The notes under the pieces were generated by a model that worked only from the letters and a program-made list of their open reading frames with translations, did not search any database and was not told the origin of the DNA. This document shows positions 9,341-18,357 of a DNA stretch of 54,583 bases, in pieces. The stretch is from an uncultured bacterium (GTDB taxonomy: Bacteria > Verrucomicrobiota > Kiritimatiellia > CAIVKH01). The stretch spans positions 1 through 54,583 of the forward strand of contig CAIVKH010000192.1 of assembly GCA_903906425.1 (NCBI GenBank), given 5' to 3'. The number at the start of each line of letters is the position of its first letter. Position 1 is the first letter of the stretch. The translations under genes and the position numbers were made by a program.

Positions 9341-10441
9341 ATGGCAAAGATTGATTTTGGCGGAGTGGTGGAAAATGTGGTGACGCGGGCCGAGTTCCCG
9401 CTGTCGAAAGCGCGCAAGGTTTTGAAAAACGAAACCATCGCGATCATCGGCTATGGCGTCCAGGGCCCGGCGCAGGCGCTGAACCTGAAGGACAATGGCT
9501 TCAAGGTCATCATCGGTCAGTCGCAGGCGTTCAAGCGCGACTGGGACCGCGCCGTCGCCGACGGCTGGAAGCCCGGCAAGGATCTGTTCGACATTGAGAC
9601 GGCCGTCCAGAAGGCCACGATCATCCAAGTGCTCCTCAACGATGCGGCGCAGCGCCTGGTCTGGCCGACGATCAAGAAGAACCTCAAGCCCGGCGACGCG
9701 GTGTATTTCTCGCACGGCTTCTCGATCACCTACAACAAAAAGACCGGCGTCGTCCCGCCGAAAAACGTGGACGTGATCATGGTCGCGCCGAAAGGCTCCG
9801 GCCTGAACGTGCGCCGTAATTTCCTCGCCGGCGCCGGCATCAACTCCAGCTTCGCGATTTTCCAGGACGCGACCGGCCGCGCCGAAGAGCGCTGCCTCGC
9901 CGTCGGCATCGGCATCGGCTCCGGCTATTTGTTCCCGACAACATTCCCGCACGAAACGAACAGCGACCTGACCGGCGAACGCGGCGTGCTCATGGGCGCG
10001 CTGGCCGGCATCATGGAAGCACAATACGACGTGCTCCGCGCGAACGGGCACTCGCCGAGCGAAGCGTTCAACGAGACCGTCGAGGAACTCACGCAGAGCC
10101 TCATCCGCCTCGTTGACGAACGCGGCATGGACTGGATGTACTCGAACTGCTCCGCCACCGCCCAGCGCGGCGCGCTCGACTGGAAGCCCAAGTTCAAGAA
10201 GGCAACGCTGCCCGTGTTCAAGGCGCTCTACAAACGCGTCTCCACCGGCGCGGAAGCCGAACGCGTCATCAAGTCGTGCGGCGGTCCCGACTATCAAGTC
10301 CAGCTCGGCAAGGAACTCGCCGAAATCCGCGACTCCGAAATGTGGCGCGCCGGCGCGGCCTGCCGCGAACTGCGCCCGAAGACGACCGGCAAAGCCGTCA
10401 GCACTTCCGCAAAAGGAACCGGCGGACGCGCGACGAACTAG
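9341..10441 (+). CDS. ilvC: Ketol-acid reductoisomerase
   Basis: 366 residues; ATG 9341 is preceded by AGGAG at about 9 nt. It catalyses the NADPH- and Mg-dependent conversion of acetolactate to dihydroxy-isovalerate in valine, leucine and isoleucine synthesis. The Rossmann motif IAIIGYGVQGPAQALNLKDN lies near residues 33-53, and the C-terminal knotted domain has GERGVLMGALAGIMEAQYD with the metal-binding acidic residues. The length is slightly above that of class I enzymes (about 330), with an N-terminal extension and a basic Gly/Thr tail. The gene stands alone and ends at an intrinsic terminator; no ilvBN or leu genes are adjacent. Confidence 0.97.
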   Translation: MAKIDFGGVVENVVTRAEFPLSKARKVLKNETIAIIGYGVQGPAQALNLKDNGFKVIIGQSQAFKRDWDRAVADGWKPGKDLFDIETAVQKATIIQVLLNDAAQRLVWPTIKKNLKPGDAVYFSHGFSITYNKKTGVVPPKNVDVIMVAPKGSGLNVRRNFLAGAGINSSFAIFQDATGRAEERCLAVGIGIGSGYLFPTTFPHETNSDLTGERGVLMGALAGIMEAQYDVLRANGHSPSEAFNETVEELTQSLIRLVDERGMDWMYSNCSATAQRGALDWKPKFKKATLPVFKALYKRVSTGAEAERVIKSCGGPDYQVQLGKELAEIRDSEMWRAGAACRELRPKTTGKAVSTSAKGTGGRATN

Positions 10442-10464
10442 GAAGAAATTCCGAATTCAAATTG

Positions 10465-10496
10465 AAGGCCCGGCGAAAACGCCGGGCCTTTTTTTT
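10465..10496 (+). terminator. Intrinsic terminator of ilvC
   Basis: AAGGCCCGGCG (10465-10475), loop AAAA, CGCCGGGCCTT (10480-10490), then a run of T to 10496. A classic rho-independent terminator 24 nt after the ilvC stop. Confidence 0.95.
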
Positions 10497-10557
10497 ACGG
10501 TCCGGTTCCGCCGGCCCGATCCAATCCCTGCGCGCCGATCCGCAATCGAATCGTAAT

Positions 10558-10604
10558 TTCCAATCATTGGAAGTTTGCGGCGCGGAAATTTTCAATGATT
10601 GGAA
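10558..10604. repeat. Palindromic element, 2 copies
   Basis: Exact copy at 10558-10572 (centre C) and variant TTTCAATGATTGGAA at 10590-10604, 32 bp apart. The end lies 1 nt from the stop codon of the ThuA-like gene. ilvC has its own terminator, so the element is not needed there for termination. Confidence 0.95.
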
Positions 10605-10605
10605 A

Positions 10606-11337
10606 TCACGGCGACGGGGCGGCCCAGCGGATGGCGCGCAGGAGAAGTTCCTTGTAGTTCGGGTTCTGCCAGGCTTCGTTGTCGTGGCCGAAGATGAGGT
10701 AGCAGATGCGGCTTTTTCCGTACTGGCGCGTCCAGGCGATGTCGTGCCCGCATTTCGGGTGGTCGGTCGTCAGCAAAATGTGCGAGTCGGGCGCGACGTA
10801 AAAGTGGCCGTAGGTTTCGTCGTGGATGACGAAATCGGCGAGGCCCTTGGTGATCGGATGTTCCTTGTCGGCGATGGTGACGCTGATTTCCTGGCCGTGG
10901 TCGTAGGTGGATTTAACGAGTTCTTTTCCATCGATCGTTTCGTTTTGGGCCAGATATTTTCCGCCGATGATCTTCCTGTATTCGGGCCAGCCAAGGTTCG
11001 CGCCGAGGTTGTGATGCGTCGCGACCAGGCCGATGCCGGCGTTGAGCAGCGCGACGAAATCCTTCTGCTGTTCGGGCGTGATCTGTTTGACCATGTCGTA
11101 GGTGACGATGACATCGAATTGTTTTTCCAGCCCCGGCTTGAGCAGGCCGGCATCCTTCGGCATTTCGGCTTTCGTGCAGGTGATGCCGGGCAGCGCATCC
11201 CAGAAGGCGAAAAATTCCTTCTGCTGAAATCCGTGGCCGCCGAAGGTCAGCAGCACGCGGAGCGGTTTGTTATCGGCGGCGTTGATCACGCCGGCAACGA
11301 GAACTGCGGCGATCATCATCATGAATTTCTTCATCAT
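10606..11337 (-). CDS. Secreted ThuA-like domain protein
   Basis: 243 residues from ATG 11337, with AAGGAG upstream. The signal peptide MMKKFMMMIAAVLVAGVINA is followed by RVLLTFGGHGFQQKEFFAFW and later GLVATHHNLGANLGWPEYRKIIGG and HPITKGLADFVIHDETYGHF. These are typical of the ThuA/trehalose-utilisation family (glutamine-amidotransferase-like fold), often found with sugar catabolism genes in PVC bacteria. The start overlaps the stop of the upstream GH5 gene (ATGA), so the two are translationally coupled. The biochemical role of the family is poorly defined; a sugar-related function is inferred. Confidence 0.88.
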   Translation of the reverse strand: MMKKFMMMIAAVLVAGVINAADNKPLRVLLTFGGHGFQQKEFFAFWDALPGITCTKAEMPKDAGLLKPGLEKQFDVIVTYDMVKQITPEQQKDFVALLNAGIGLVATHHNLGANLGWPEYRKIIGGKYLAQNETIDGKELVKSTYDHGQEISVTIADKEHPITKGLADFVIHDETYGHFYVAPDSHILLTTDHPKCGHDIAWTRQYGKSRICYLIFGHDNEAWQNPNYKELLLRAIRWAAPSP

Positions 11338-12341
11338 TTGTTCTCCTTCGGAATCAGCGCGTGCAGGATCGACTCGACCCAGCAATCTTTTTTCATGTCC
11401 CACAGAATGAAATCGCCGTCGAACTGCCACCACGCCCAGCTCCAGCCGTTGGCCTCGGCGGCGCGCGCGACGGCATCGGCGTAGCGGACGCGCGACTCCA
11501 TCGGCGCCTTGTCGTAGGCGCCGAATTCGCCGAGATAGATCGGGCGGTTGTGCGCCTTCGCCCACGCTGCGACCTTCGCAAAATCATTGCTGACCGCGGC
11601 GCGCTGCTTGTCATCCTTCGGCCAGGCGATGTCGTGTTTGTCCTGCTGCCCGGCCCAGCTCGCGCCCTGATGGGTGAATGACATCGGCGAATAGTAGTGA
11701 ACCGTGACGATGATGTTCGAGTCGTTCTCCGGCAGTTCCAGCTCGTTGAGGTGGTCCGCGGAATTCCAGAAGCCGGGGCCGATGATGACGGTCCGCGCCG
11801 GGTTTTTTTCGCGGACAATCTTCAGCGCGTCGGCCGCATATTGGTTCCACAGCTTCGGCGTCATCTCCTTGTTCGGCTCGTTGAGAAGTTCGAACAGCAC
11901 GGTGCCGGGCGTCGCCACGCAATGTTCGGAAAGCTGCCGCCAGAACGAGAGAAACTGCTCCCTGTGGCTGGCAGGATTACGGGCCATGCTCTGGAATTCG
12001 TGAAAGTCGAGGATCACGGAGAGTTTTTGCGCGGTCGCCTCGCGCACGACCCAGTCCAGAGTGTGCCACCAACTCTCCGGCAGCGCCCAGTTCTTGTCGC
12101 GGTCCATCTGGCGGAACGGAGCGAGGTTCACGCGGACGTTCTGGAAACCGGCCTCGCGCAGCAACTGAAGATGTTTTGCCTGAAAGCGGCCCTGCTCCAG
12201 CGACCGCCAGATCGGATCGTAGCCGATGATGTTCACGCCGCGGCCAAGCTGCCGGTTTTGTTCGAAGACATCCGCCGCGCGCAGCGATGTCGCGAACGCC
12301 AGCCCGGCCCCAAGAATCAGAAACGGAAGAAGTTTGTTCAT
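11334..12341 (-). CDS. Secreted glycoside hydrolase family 5 (cellulase-like)
   Basis: 335 residues from ATG 12341 with GGAG 8 nt upstream. Signal peptide MNKLLPFLILGAGLAFATSLRA. The (beta/alpha)8 domain shows the GH5 signatures: RVNLAPF near residue 70, DFHEFQSMA, the acid/base Glu in VLFELLNEPNKEM, HYYSPMSFTHQG, and the nucleophile Glu in RPIYLGEFGAY. Length fits a single-domain endoglucanase or mannanase; no carbohydrate-binding module is present. Substrate cannot be read from the sequence. Forms a two-gene operon with the ThuA-like gene. Confidence 0.9.
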   Translation of the reverse strand: MNKLLPFLILGAGLAFATSLRAADVFEQNRQLGRGVNIIGYDPIWRSLEQGRFQAKHLQLLREAGFQNVRVNLAPFRQMDRDKNWALPESWWHTLDWVVREATAQKLSVILDFHEFQSMARNPASHREQFLSFWRQLSEHCVATPGTVLFELLNEPNKEMTPKLWNQYAADALKIVREKNPARTVIIGPGFWNSADHLNELELPENDSNIIVTVHYYSPMSFTHQGASWAGQQDKHDIAWPKDDKQRAAVSNDFAKVAAWAKAHNRPIYLGEFGAYDKAPMESRVRYADAVARAAEANGWSWAWWQFDGDFILWDMKKDCWVESILHALIPKENK

Positions 12342-12410
12342 GTTTTCTCCGCCCGCTAATTCGCCGCCCGTCCGCCAACTTCGCACCGCCGATGCTCAAG
12401 GACACGGCAC

Positions 12411-12457
12411 TTCCAATGATTGGAAATTTCGGGGGCGGACTTTTCCAATCATTGAAA
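12411..12457. repeat. Palindromic element, 2 copies
   Basis: Exact copy 12411-12425 (centre G) and variant 12443-12457 ending in TTGAAA, 32 bp apart, between co-directional fusA and the GH5 gene. The variant copy merges into the A-run that forms the T-tract of the fusA terminator. Confidence 0.93.
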
Positions 12458-12485
12458 AAAAACGCCCCGCGAAAGGCGGGGCGTT
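12455..12485 (-). terminator. Intrinsic terminator of fusA
   Basis: On the reverse strand AACGCCCCGC, loop CTTTC, GCGGGGCGTT, then eight T (12462-12455). It begins 24 nt after the fusA stop. Confidence 0.93.
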
Positions 12486-12508
12486 TTCGATCGCGAATTA
12501 ACTCGCGG

Positions 12509-14596
12509 TCAGCGGACTTTGTTTTCGGCGCGGCGCTTCTTGACGATTTCCTCGGCCTGCGAAAACGGCACGGCTTCGTAGTGTTCGAATTCCATGCTGA
12601 AGGCGGCGCGGCCCTGGCTGAGCGTGCGGATGGTGTTGGCATAGCCGAACATTTCTCCGAGCGGAACCTTGGCGCGGATGATCTTCGAGTTGCCCTTGGT
12701 TTCCATCATCTCGATGCGGCCGCGGCGCTGCGCGAGCGAACCGGTGGCTCCGCCCATGAAGTCTTCGGGCGTGACGACTTCGACGTCCATGATCGGTTCG
12801 AGCAGCAGCGGCGCGGCGCGGAGGAATCCCTGTTTGAAGGCGACGCGGCCGGCTTCCTGGAAGGCGATGTCACTGGAGTCCACATCGTGGTAGGAGCCGT
12901 CGTAGAGCGCGACGGTGACGTCAACGACGGGATAGCCGGCGTAGGGGCCGGAGACCATCGCCTTGACGATGCCTTTTTCGACGGACGGGATGAAGTTCTG
13001 CGGGATGCGCCCGCCGACGACTTCGTCAACGAAGGTGAAGCCCGCGCCCTTTGCGGCCGGTTCGATGCGGATGCGGACGTGGCCATATTGGCCGCGGCCA
13101 CCGGACTGTTTGATGTGCTTGCCTTCCTGCTCGACGGTGGCCGTGCAGGTTTCGCGGTAGGCGACTTCGGGGCGGCCGACCTGTGCGGCCACGCCAAATT
13201 CGCGTTTGAGTCGGTCCACAATAATTTCGAGGTGAAGCTCGCCCATGCCGGAGATGATCGTCTCGCTCGTCTCGTGATCGAAGCCGACGGTGAAGGTCGG
13301 ATCCTCGTCGGCGAGGCGGTGGAGCGACTCGGAAAGTTTTTCGTTGTCGGCCTGCGTGTCGGGCTTGATGGAAATCGAGACGACGGGCGCCGGGAAATCA
13401 ATCGCGAGTAGATGAATCGGATGATCTTCGTTGCACAGCGTGTCGCCGGTTTTCGTTTCGCCGAGGCCGACGAGCGCGACGATTTCGCCGGCGTAGGCTT
13501 CCTCCAGCGGCTCCTGCTTGTTTGCGTGCATGCGCAGCACGCGGCCCGCGCGCTGGGTGCGGTCGCGGGTGATGTTGTACACGGCTTCGCCCTGCTTGAG
13601 CGTGCCCGAATAAATGCGGACATACGTGAGCTTGCCCATATGTTTGTCGGACATAATTTTGAAAGCCATGCCGCAGAACGGCGCCTTGTCGTCGGCCATG
13701 CGCGAGTTGGCTTCTTTCTCAATCGCGCAGATCACCGGCGGGATGTCCACCGGCGAAGGCAGATAATCCACCACCGCGTTGAGGATGATTTGCACGCCTT
13801 TGTTTTTGAAAGCGGAGCCGCAGAAAAGCGGAACGATTTTGCGCGCGATGGTCGCCTTGCGGACCGCCGCCATCACTTCCTCGTTCGTCAGTTCGGTGCC
13901 GTTGAGATATTTTTCGAGCAGCGAGTCGTCCTGCTCCGCGGCCTTTTCGATCAGATTGTGCCGCCACTTTTTCGCCTCTTCGACCAGTTCAGCGGGAATC
14001 GGCCCCTCGATCATTTTCTGGCCCTGCGATTCTTCATCGAAGCGGACGGCGCACATTTTCACAAGGTCAACGACGCCCTCAAATTTTTCCTCCGCGCCAA
14101 TCGGGATCACCATCGGCACCGCGTTCGCATCGAGGTGCTGTTTCATTTCCGCATAGACGCGGAAGAACTCCGCGCCGGTACGGTCCATTTTGTTCACGAA
14201 GGCGATCTTCGGCACGCCATATTTTTCCGACTGCCGCCACACCGTCTCCGACTGCGGCTCGACGCCGCCAACTGCGCAGTACAACGCGACCGCGCCGTCC
14301 AGCACGCGCAGCGAGCGCTCGACCTCGGCGGTGAAATCCACGTGTCCGGGAGTGTCAATCAGCGAGACCTGATGATCGCGCCACGAAAAGCTCGTCGCAG
14401 CCGACGTGATCGTGATGCCGCGCTCGCGCTCCTGCACCATCCAGTCCAGTTGCGTCGCGCCGTCGTGGACCTCGCCGATTTTGTGAACCTTGCCCGAATA
14501 ATAAAGAATGCGCTCGCTCGTCGTCGTTTTGCCCGCGTCAATGTGGGCCATGATGCCGATGTTGCGAACCCGGTTTAGTGGAACTATTCTCGCCAT
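12509..14596 (-). CDS. fusA: Elongation factor G
   Basis: 695 residues from ATG 14596 ([20 protein letters not shown]), close to the usual ~700. GTPase that drives tRNA/mRNA translocation on the ribosome and, with RRF, ribosome recycling. G1 AHIDAGKTT, switch region RGITITSA, G3 DTPGH, G4 NKMD and G5 GSAFKNKG are all intact; domain IV has [11 protein letters not shown]. It is not in a str operon: no rpsL, rpsG or tuf adjoins it, so it is either a relocated fusA or a second EF-G copy. Shine-Dalgarno weak (GAAAGACAAT before ATG). Ends at a strong terminator. Confidence 0.97.
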   Translation of the reverse strand: MARIVPLNRVRNIGIMAHIDAGKTTTSERILYYSGKVHKIGEVHDGATQLDWMVQERERGITITSAATSFSWRDHQVSLIDTPGHVDFTAEVERSLRVLDGAVALYCAVGGVEPQSETVWRQSEKYGVPKIAFVNKMDRTGAEFFRVYAEMKQHLDANAVPMVIPIGAEEKFEGVVDLVKMCAVRFDEESQGQKMIEGPIPAELVEEAKKWRHNLIEKAAEQDDSLLEKYLNGTELTNEEVMAAVRKATIARKIVPLFCGSAFKNKGVQIILNAVVDYLPSPVDIPPVICAIEKEANSRMADDKAPFCGMAFKIMSDKHMGKLTYVRIYSGTLKQGEAVYNITRDRTQRAGRVLRMHANKQEPLEEAYAGEIVALVGLGETKTGDTLCNEDHPIHLLAIDFPAPVVSISIKPDTQADNEKLSESLHRLADEDPTFTVGFDHETSETIISGMGELHLEIIVDRLKREFGVAAQVGRPEVAYRETCTATVEQEGKHIKQSGGRGQYGHVRIRIEPAAKGAGFTFVDEVVGGRIPQNFIPSVEKGIVKAMVSGPYAGYPVVDVTVALYDGSYHDVDSSDIAFQEAGRVAFKQGFLRAAPLLLEPIMDVEVVTPEDFMGGATGSLAQRRGRIEMMETKGNSKIIRAKVPLGEMFGYANTIRTLSQGRAAFSMEFEHYEAVPFSQAEEIVKKRRAENKVR

Positions 14597-14696
14597 ATTG
14601 TCTTTCGTGCCGGCCTCGCCGGCTTCTGTTCTTCCCTTAAAAAAAGTCGCGCAATATGCCGCGCCCCCCGCCGCACGGCAAGAGGAATTCCAAAGT

Positions 14697-14710
14697 TTCC
14701 AATGATGGAA
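14697..14710. repeat. Degenerate single palindromic element
   Basis: TTCCAATGATGGAA, one base shorter than the consensus. There is no partner 32 bp away on either side. It lies in the divergent region between fusA and the BON lipoprotein gene and is probably a decayed copy. Confidence 0.7.
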
Positions 14711-14773
14711 GTCCGACGGAAATCCGCCTGTGAACATCACCCTGCACCCCGATCGCGCGGCCGGGTTTGCAAT

Positions 14774-14801
14774 TTGACCTCGCGCTACAAACGGCTAAGG
14801 T
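14774..14801 (+). promoter_or_regulatory. Candidate sigma-70-type promoter for the BON lipoprotein
   Basis: TTGACC (14774-14779), 16-nt spacer, TAAGGT (14796-14801), only 7 nt before the start codon at 14809, so the transcript would be nearly leaderless. The -10 box matches poorly. Confidence 0.4.
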
Positions 14802-14808
14802 TTCGGGC

Positions 14809-15114
14809 ATGAAAACCAGGTTCGCAACAAAGTTGATAACCGCTGCGGCGGCTGCGTTGATTCTCTCCGGGTGCGGGACCATGTCCGAAACGGCCGGCGC
14901 AGCATCGCCGGACAGGGTGCTCGCCAACGACGTGCGCGAGCGGGTGAGCAGCGATCCGGATGCGGGACGATGCAACATCGGCATTACCGTCACGGATGGC
15001 GTCGTGACGCTTGACGGCAATGTCCCCAACGACAACGTCCGGCTGCGCGTGAAGGATATTGCGCGCGGGACGGAAGGCGTAAAGGGCGTCGTGGATAACC
15101 TGCAGTCGCATTGA
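14809..15114 (+). CDS. BON-domain lipoprotein
   Basis: 101 residues from ATG 14809 (MKTRFATKLITAAAAALILS then lipobox LSGC). After lipid attachment and a short linker there is one BON domain (DVRERVSSDPDAGRCNIGIT, VVTLDGNVPNDNVRLRVKDI, VKGVVDNL), a fold found in periplasmic proteins such as OsmY that protect envelopes or bind phospholipid. The longer frame from 14767 is disfavoured because it would include the promoter. Followed 22 nt later by another lipoprotein gene on the same strand. Confidence 0.85.
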   Translation: MKTRFATKLITAAAAALILSGCGTMSETAGAASPDRVLANDVRERVSSDPDAGRCNIGITVTDGVVTLDGNVPNDNVRLRVKDIARGTEGVKGVVDNLQSH

Positions 15115-15136
15115 GCCTCCTGCCCAGCGGAACACG

Positions 15137-16294
15137 ATGCTGCGCGCATCTCAATTCTGCCTGCTTCTGATCGCCACCGCGATGGCTGCGGGCTGCGCAA
15201 CGGCGCCAACGCCGGGCGAATTGTTTCGCAACAGGGCGGCCGTGCATGGCGATCGCGCCGTCGTCGTTTTCGGCGTGCCGGATCTTCCGCGCCGCACCGG
15301 TCCGGAAGATGGCGCACGGATGTTGGCCGATCTGGCGATGTTCTGGCAGAAGCCGCTTTCCTACAGCAATGCCGCGACCATGATGGCGACGCGCGGCAAA
15401 TTGTCCGTCGAGGAGGCGCTGGTCGCCAACGCGGAAACGCTGGGGCTTTGGGCCTTCTCCCTTTATGGCTCGCCGGAGGAAATCGTCAGCAAACTGCGCA
15501 GCGGCGTGCCGGTGGTCGTGCTGTTGCAAGATGGGACGAATATCGAATCGCGGCGTTTCAGCGTCGTCGTCGGGTTTGACGATGTTTCAAAACAGTTCCT
15601 TTGCCACGACGGCGCACCGGCAGCCGCGATCTGTGACTACGACCAGTTTGTCCGCAAGTGGATTCCCGTGCGCCAGTGGATGGCGGTGATCTGCCCGCCC
15701 GAAATGGCGCGCTGGCCGATGAGCGCACAGGATCTTTGCGCCCGCGCACGATTCTATGCATCGCAAGGCCAGCTGCCGGCGGCCCGCCGCGATTTCGAAA
15801 GCGCGCTGGCGACCCAGCCGACGAACGATGAAATCAAATATGCCTGCGCAAATATCCTCCAGGAGTCGGGCGAATTTGATCACGCGGCGACGCTGTTCCG
15901 CGAGTTGCGCGCAAAGAACCCTGACGACACGCGCATCGCGAACAATCTCGCGTTCGTGCTGGCCAAGTCCGGTAAATCGCTGGACGAAGCCGAGCGCATC
16001 GCGCGCTCCGTCGTGCAGCGCGAACCGGCGAATCCCGCCGCGCTGGACACGCTCGGCTATGTCCTGACCCTGCGCGACAATTTCTCCGAGGCGATCCCGC
16101 TGCTGGAAAAGGCCTACGACCGCGCTCAGGTTCTTGGCCCGCGCGCGCAGCGCGAAATCGCCGTGCATCTGGCGCTGGCCTACATGGGCGACCGGCGCGA
16201 ACAGATGATGAAGAAGATCGTGAACGAAATCATGGACGGCGCACCGGATTTCGTGCTCCCCGACGAATTGAAGAAAAAGATCAACGCGCCCTGA
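15137..16294 (+). CDS. Lipoprotein with degenerate C39-like peptidase domain and TPR repeats
   Basis: 385 residues. Lipoprotein signal ends in MAAGCATAP. Residues about 40-190 follow the layout of PA2778-type C39-like peptidases (VPVVVLLQDG, FSVVVGFDD, QWMAVICPPE), but the catalytic Cys position (normally xCGP) reads RTGP and the His position (normally WHYAVVxGY) reads RRFSVVVGF. Both catalytic residues therefore appear lost. Residues about 195-350 are tetratricopeptide repeats (ARFYASQGQLPAARRDFESA, ANILQESGEFDHAATLFREL), a protein-interaction module. Probably an envelope scaffold or pseudo-enzyme; no role is known. Likely co-transcribed with the BON lipoprotein. Confidence 0.8.
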   Translation: MLRASQFCLLLIATAMAAGCATAPTPGELFRNRAAVHGDRAVVVFGVPDLPRRTGPEDGARMLADLAMFWQKPLSYSNAATMMATRGKLSVEEALVANAETLGLWAFSLYGSPEEIVSKLRSGVPVVVLLQDGTNIESRRFSVVVGFDDVSKQFLCHDGAPAAAICDYDQFVRKWIPVRQWMAVICPPEMARWPMSAQDLCARARFYASQGQLPAARRDFESALATQPTNDEIKYACANILQESGEFDHAATLFRELRAKNPDDTRIANNLAFVLAKSGKSLDEAERIARSVVQREPANPAALDTLGYVLTLRDNFSEAIPLLEKAYDRAQVLGPRAQREIAVHLALAYMGDRREQMMKKIVNEIMDGAPDFVLPDELKKKINAP

Positions 16295-16390
16295 GCCGCG
16301 CCCGCGGATTCACTCGCTGCATGCTTTCTTCCGACCCGCGAATGTTCATTGGAAAACGCGCTCAGGCGTCGCGGAGAACGCCGGTCGGAA

Positions 16391-17218
16391 TCAGAGGCGC
16401 GGGCCCAGCCACTCTGAGATGTCGGCAATCACTTGATCGCGGCAGAGGTCGTTGTGGACTTCGTGGTGCGCGCCGTCATAAACGATCAACTTCTTCTCCA
16501 CCGATGAGACATGATCGTGAAGCCATCGCGAACCGTCGGGATGATTGATGCGGTCGGCCCCGCCGTGCAGCACGAGCAGCGGCGTACGGATTTCCGCGGC
16601 TCGATTTTTCACCCGCTCGATGGTCGCGAGGATTTCCGTTCCCCAGCGCGCGCTGATAAGCCGGTGATTGAGCGGATCGTCTTTCGAATCCTTGTTGACG
16701 TTCTCATCGCGGCTGAGCTGGTCGGCCTTGATGCCGAGCTTCATCGTGAATGTCGGCCAGATGCGCGAAAAAATTCTCGCCAGAAAAATAAGAAACGGGT
16801 TGGCGACCTCGGCGGGCTGGACCGGCGCGCCGCAGACGATGGCCGCGGCCGCTTCGCCCGGGCGCTCGATCAGGAAATCGAGCACGACCATCGCGCCCAT
16901 GCTGTGGCCGAACAAAAAGACCGGCGCGGCCGGCCGCGACTTTCCCGAAAGAAATTCTTCCCTGCCGCGGATGAGGGCGAGGAATCCGGCCAGATCGTCG
17001 CGGTATTCGCTCCACGAATTGATGTGGCCGCGCTTGCCCGGCGACAGGCCGTGGCCGCGTTGATCGAAGGCGAAAACGGAAATGCCGGCCCCGTTCAGCG
17101 CGGATACGAAATGGCCGTAGCGCCCGCCGTGCTCGCCAATGCCGTGGGCCACGACGAGCGCGCCGCGCGGATTTTCCGCCGGCCACCGGTGCCATTGAAG
17201 ATGGAATGCGTCATTCAT
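16391..17218 (-). CDS. Alpha/beta hydrolase, monoacylglycerol lipase-like
   Basis: 275 residues from ATG 17218; a TTG 30 nt upstream is in frame but lies against the palindromic element. VVAHGIGEHGGRYGHF carries the HGxGEH oxyanion motif of the lysophospholipase/monoglyceride lipase family. VFLFGHSMGAMVVLDF is the nucleophile elbow (Ser), LLVLHGGADRINHPDGS holds the acidic residue, and YDGAHHEVHND the catalytic His. No signal peptide, so cytoplasmic. Probably lipid turnover. Lies downstream of rsfS with a palindromic pair between. Confidence 0.85.
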   Translation of the reverse strand: MNDAFHLQWHRWPAENPRGALVVAHGIGEHGGRYGHFVSALNGAGISVFAFDQRGHGLSPGKRGHINSWSEYRDDLAGFLALIRGREEFLSGKSRPAAPVFLFGHSMGAMVVLDFLIERPGEAAAAIVCGAPVQPAEVANPFLIFLARIFSRIWPTFTMKLGIKADQLSRDENVNKDSKDDPLNHRLISARWGTEILATIERVKNRAAEIRTPLLVLHGGADRINHPDGSRWLHDHVSSVEKKLIVYDGAHHEVHNDLCRDQVIADISEWLGPRL

Positions 17219-17242
17219 GCGCGGCAAAAAAGTTTGCTTGGC

Positions 17243-17289
17243 TTCCAATCATTGGAACTGTGCGGGCCCGGCTTTTCCAATCATTGGAA
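17243..17289. repeat. Palindromic element, 2 copies
   Basis: Exact copies 17243-17257 and 17275-17289, both centre C, 32 bp apart. Located between co-directional rsfS and the hydrolase gene, 25 nt before the hydrolase start. Confidence 0.97.
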
Positions 17290-17328
17290 GTTCCGGAAGA
17301 TCTCAAGATTCGAATCTGAAATCGCAAA

Positions 17329-17679
17329 TCACTCGATCCGCCTGGCGTCGCGCCAAAGGGTTTCGAAGGCGTAGTAACGCCGCGCGGCCTCGGAAAAAAC
17401 GTGGACCACCACATCCCAATAGTCGGCCACCAGCCAGCCGCTCTCCGGCTTGCCCGCGTGGCGATACGAACGCCCGCGATGGTCGCCCAGCACATCCTCG
17501 CATTCGTTCATCATCGCCTTCAAATGCGGATTGTTGTTGCCGGTGGCGATGACGTAGAAATCGGTGACATCCGAAAGGCCGCGCACATCCAGAATCGTGA
17601 CGTCCACGCCCTTTTTTTCCAGCAGCGCGTCGCGCGCCGAGAGGGCCAGATCGAGAGATGAAATTTTCTTGTCGCTCAT
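17329..17679 (-). CDS. rsfS: Ribosomal silencing factor RsfS
   Basis: 116 residues, typical for the family. RsfS binds uL14 of the 50S subunit and blocks subunit joining when nutrients are scarce. Signature stretches: GVDVTILDVRGLSDVTDFYV, IATGNNNPHLKAMMNECED and GWLVADYWDVVVHVFSEAAR. The start overlaps the nadD stop by 4 nt (ATGA). The nadD-rsfS arrangement is widely conserved, which supports both calls. Confidence 0.95.
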   Translation of the reverse strand: MSDKKISSLDLALSARDALLEKKGVDVTILDVRGLSDVTDFYVIATGNNNPHLKAMMNECEDVLGDHRGRSYRHAGKPESGWLVADYWDVVVHVFSEAARRYYAFETLWRDARRIE

Positions 17680-18284
17680 GCTTGGTATAATTTCTGAGCC
17701 GCAATGTAGCCCGCCACCGCCTCAGGCACAAGGTTTCGAATCGTTTGACCACGCGAAATCCGCGCGCGGATGTCCGTGGATGAAATGTCCATCGGATGCC
17801 CCGTCACGACGCCCGCCAGCAATTTCTCCGGCCACGGCGGCGGCAGCGCCGGTTGCATCATCACCTTGTTGAACCCCGGCCGCGCAATCGTGATCACGCC
17901 GCACATGCCCAGAATCGCGTCAATTTCCCGCCACGTCGGTAGCTCGCGCAGCGTGTCGCCGCCGATGATCAGAAAAAATTCGTCGCCCGGCCGCGCGGCC
18001 CTCAGTCGCCGCAGCGTTTCCACCGTGTAGGAAATTCCGCCGCGCCGGATTTCATCGTCGCAGATTTCGAAGCGCGGCTCGTCCGCAATCGCCAGCCTCG
18101 TCATCGCTAGCCGGTGCTCCGCCGCAGCCATCCCGTCGTGCCGCGACTTGTGCGGCGGCGTCGCCGCGGGGACGAAGAGCACGCGGTCCAGCCGGCGCAA
18201 TTCCAACGCATCGGCGGCCATCATCAGATGGCCGAGATGCGGCGGATTGAACGAGCCGCCGAGTATGCCGGTTTTCGCGCCCAT
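17676..18284 (-). CDS. nadD: Nicotinate-nucleotide adenylyltransferase
   Basis: 202 residues, normal length. Transfers AMP from ATP to nicotinate mononucleotide in NAD synthesis. The nucleotidyltransferase motif GSFNPPHLGHL (HxGH) is at residues 10-20, FVPAATPPHK follows, FFLIIGGDTLRELPTW is the substrate loop, and DISSTDIRARI is the C-terminal ATP-binding motif. First gene of the nadD-rsfS operon; divergent from the CPBP gene with only 73 bp between starts. Confidence 0.96.
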   Translation of the reverse strand: MGAKTGILGGSFNPPHLGHLMMAADALELRRLDRVLFVPAATPPHKSRHDGMAAAEHRLAMTRLAIADEPRFEICDDEIRRGGISYTVETLRRLRAARPGDEFFLIIGGDTLRELPTWREIDAILGMCGVITIARPGFNKVMMQPALPPPWPEKLLAGVVTGHPMDISSTDIRARISRGQTIRNLVPEAVAGYIAAQKLYQA

Positions 18285-18357
18285 GTTTTTCGCTTTGTAG
18301 CCGCGGCCTTGCGCTGCCGCTACACAAATTGCAGGCGGCTGCTATAGTCCGGCCGCC

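Noticed and set aside
6181..10297. Long reverse-strand frames opposite the methyltransferase gene and opposite ilvC
   Set aside because: Antisense shadows in GC-rich DNA; the forward genes have clear motifs and start sites.
17219..17248. TTG start extending the alpha/beta hydrolase by 10 residues
   Set aside because: It lies within the palindromic element, and ATG 17218 gives a complete domain.
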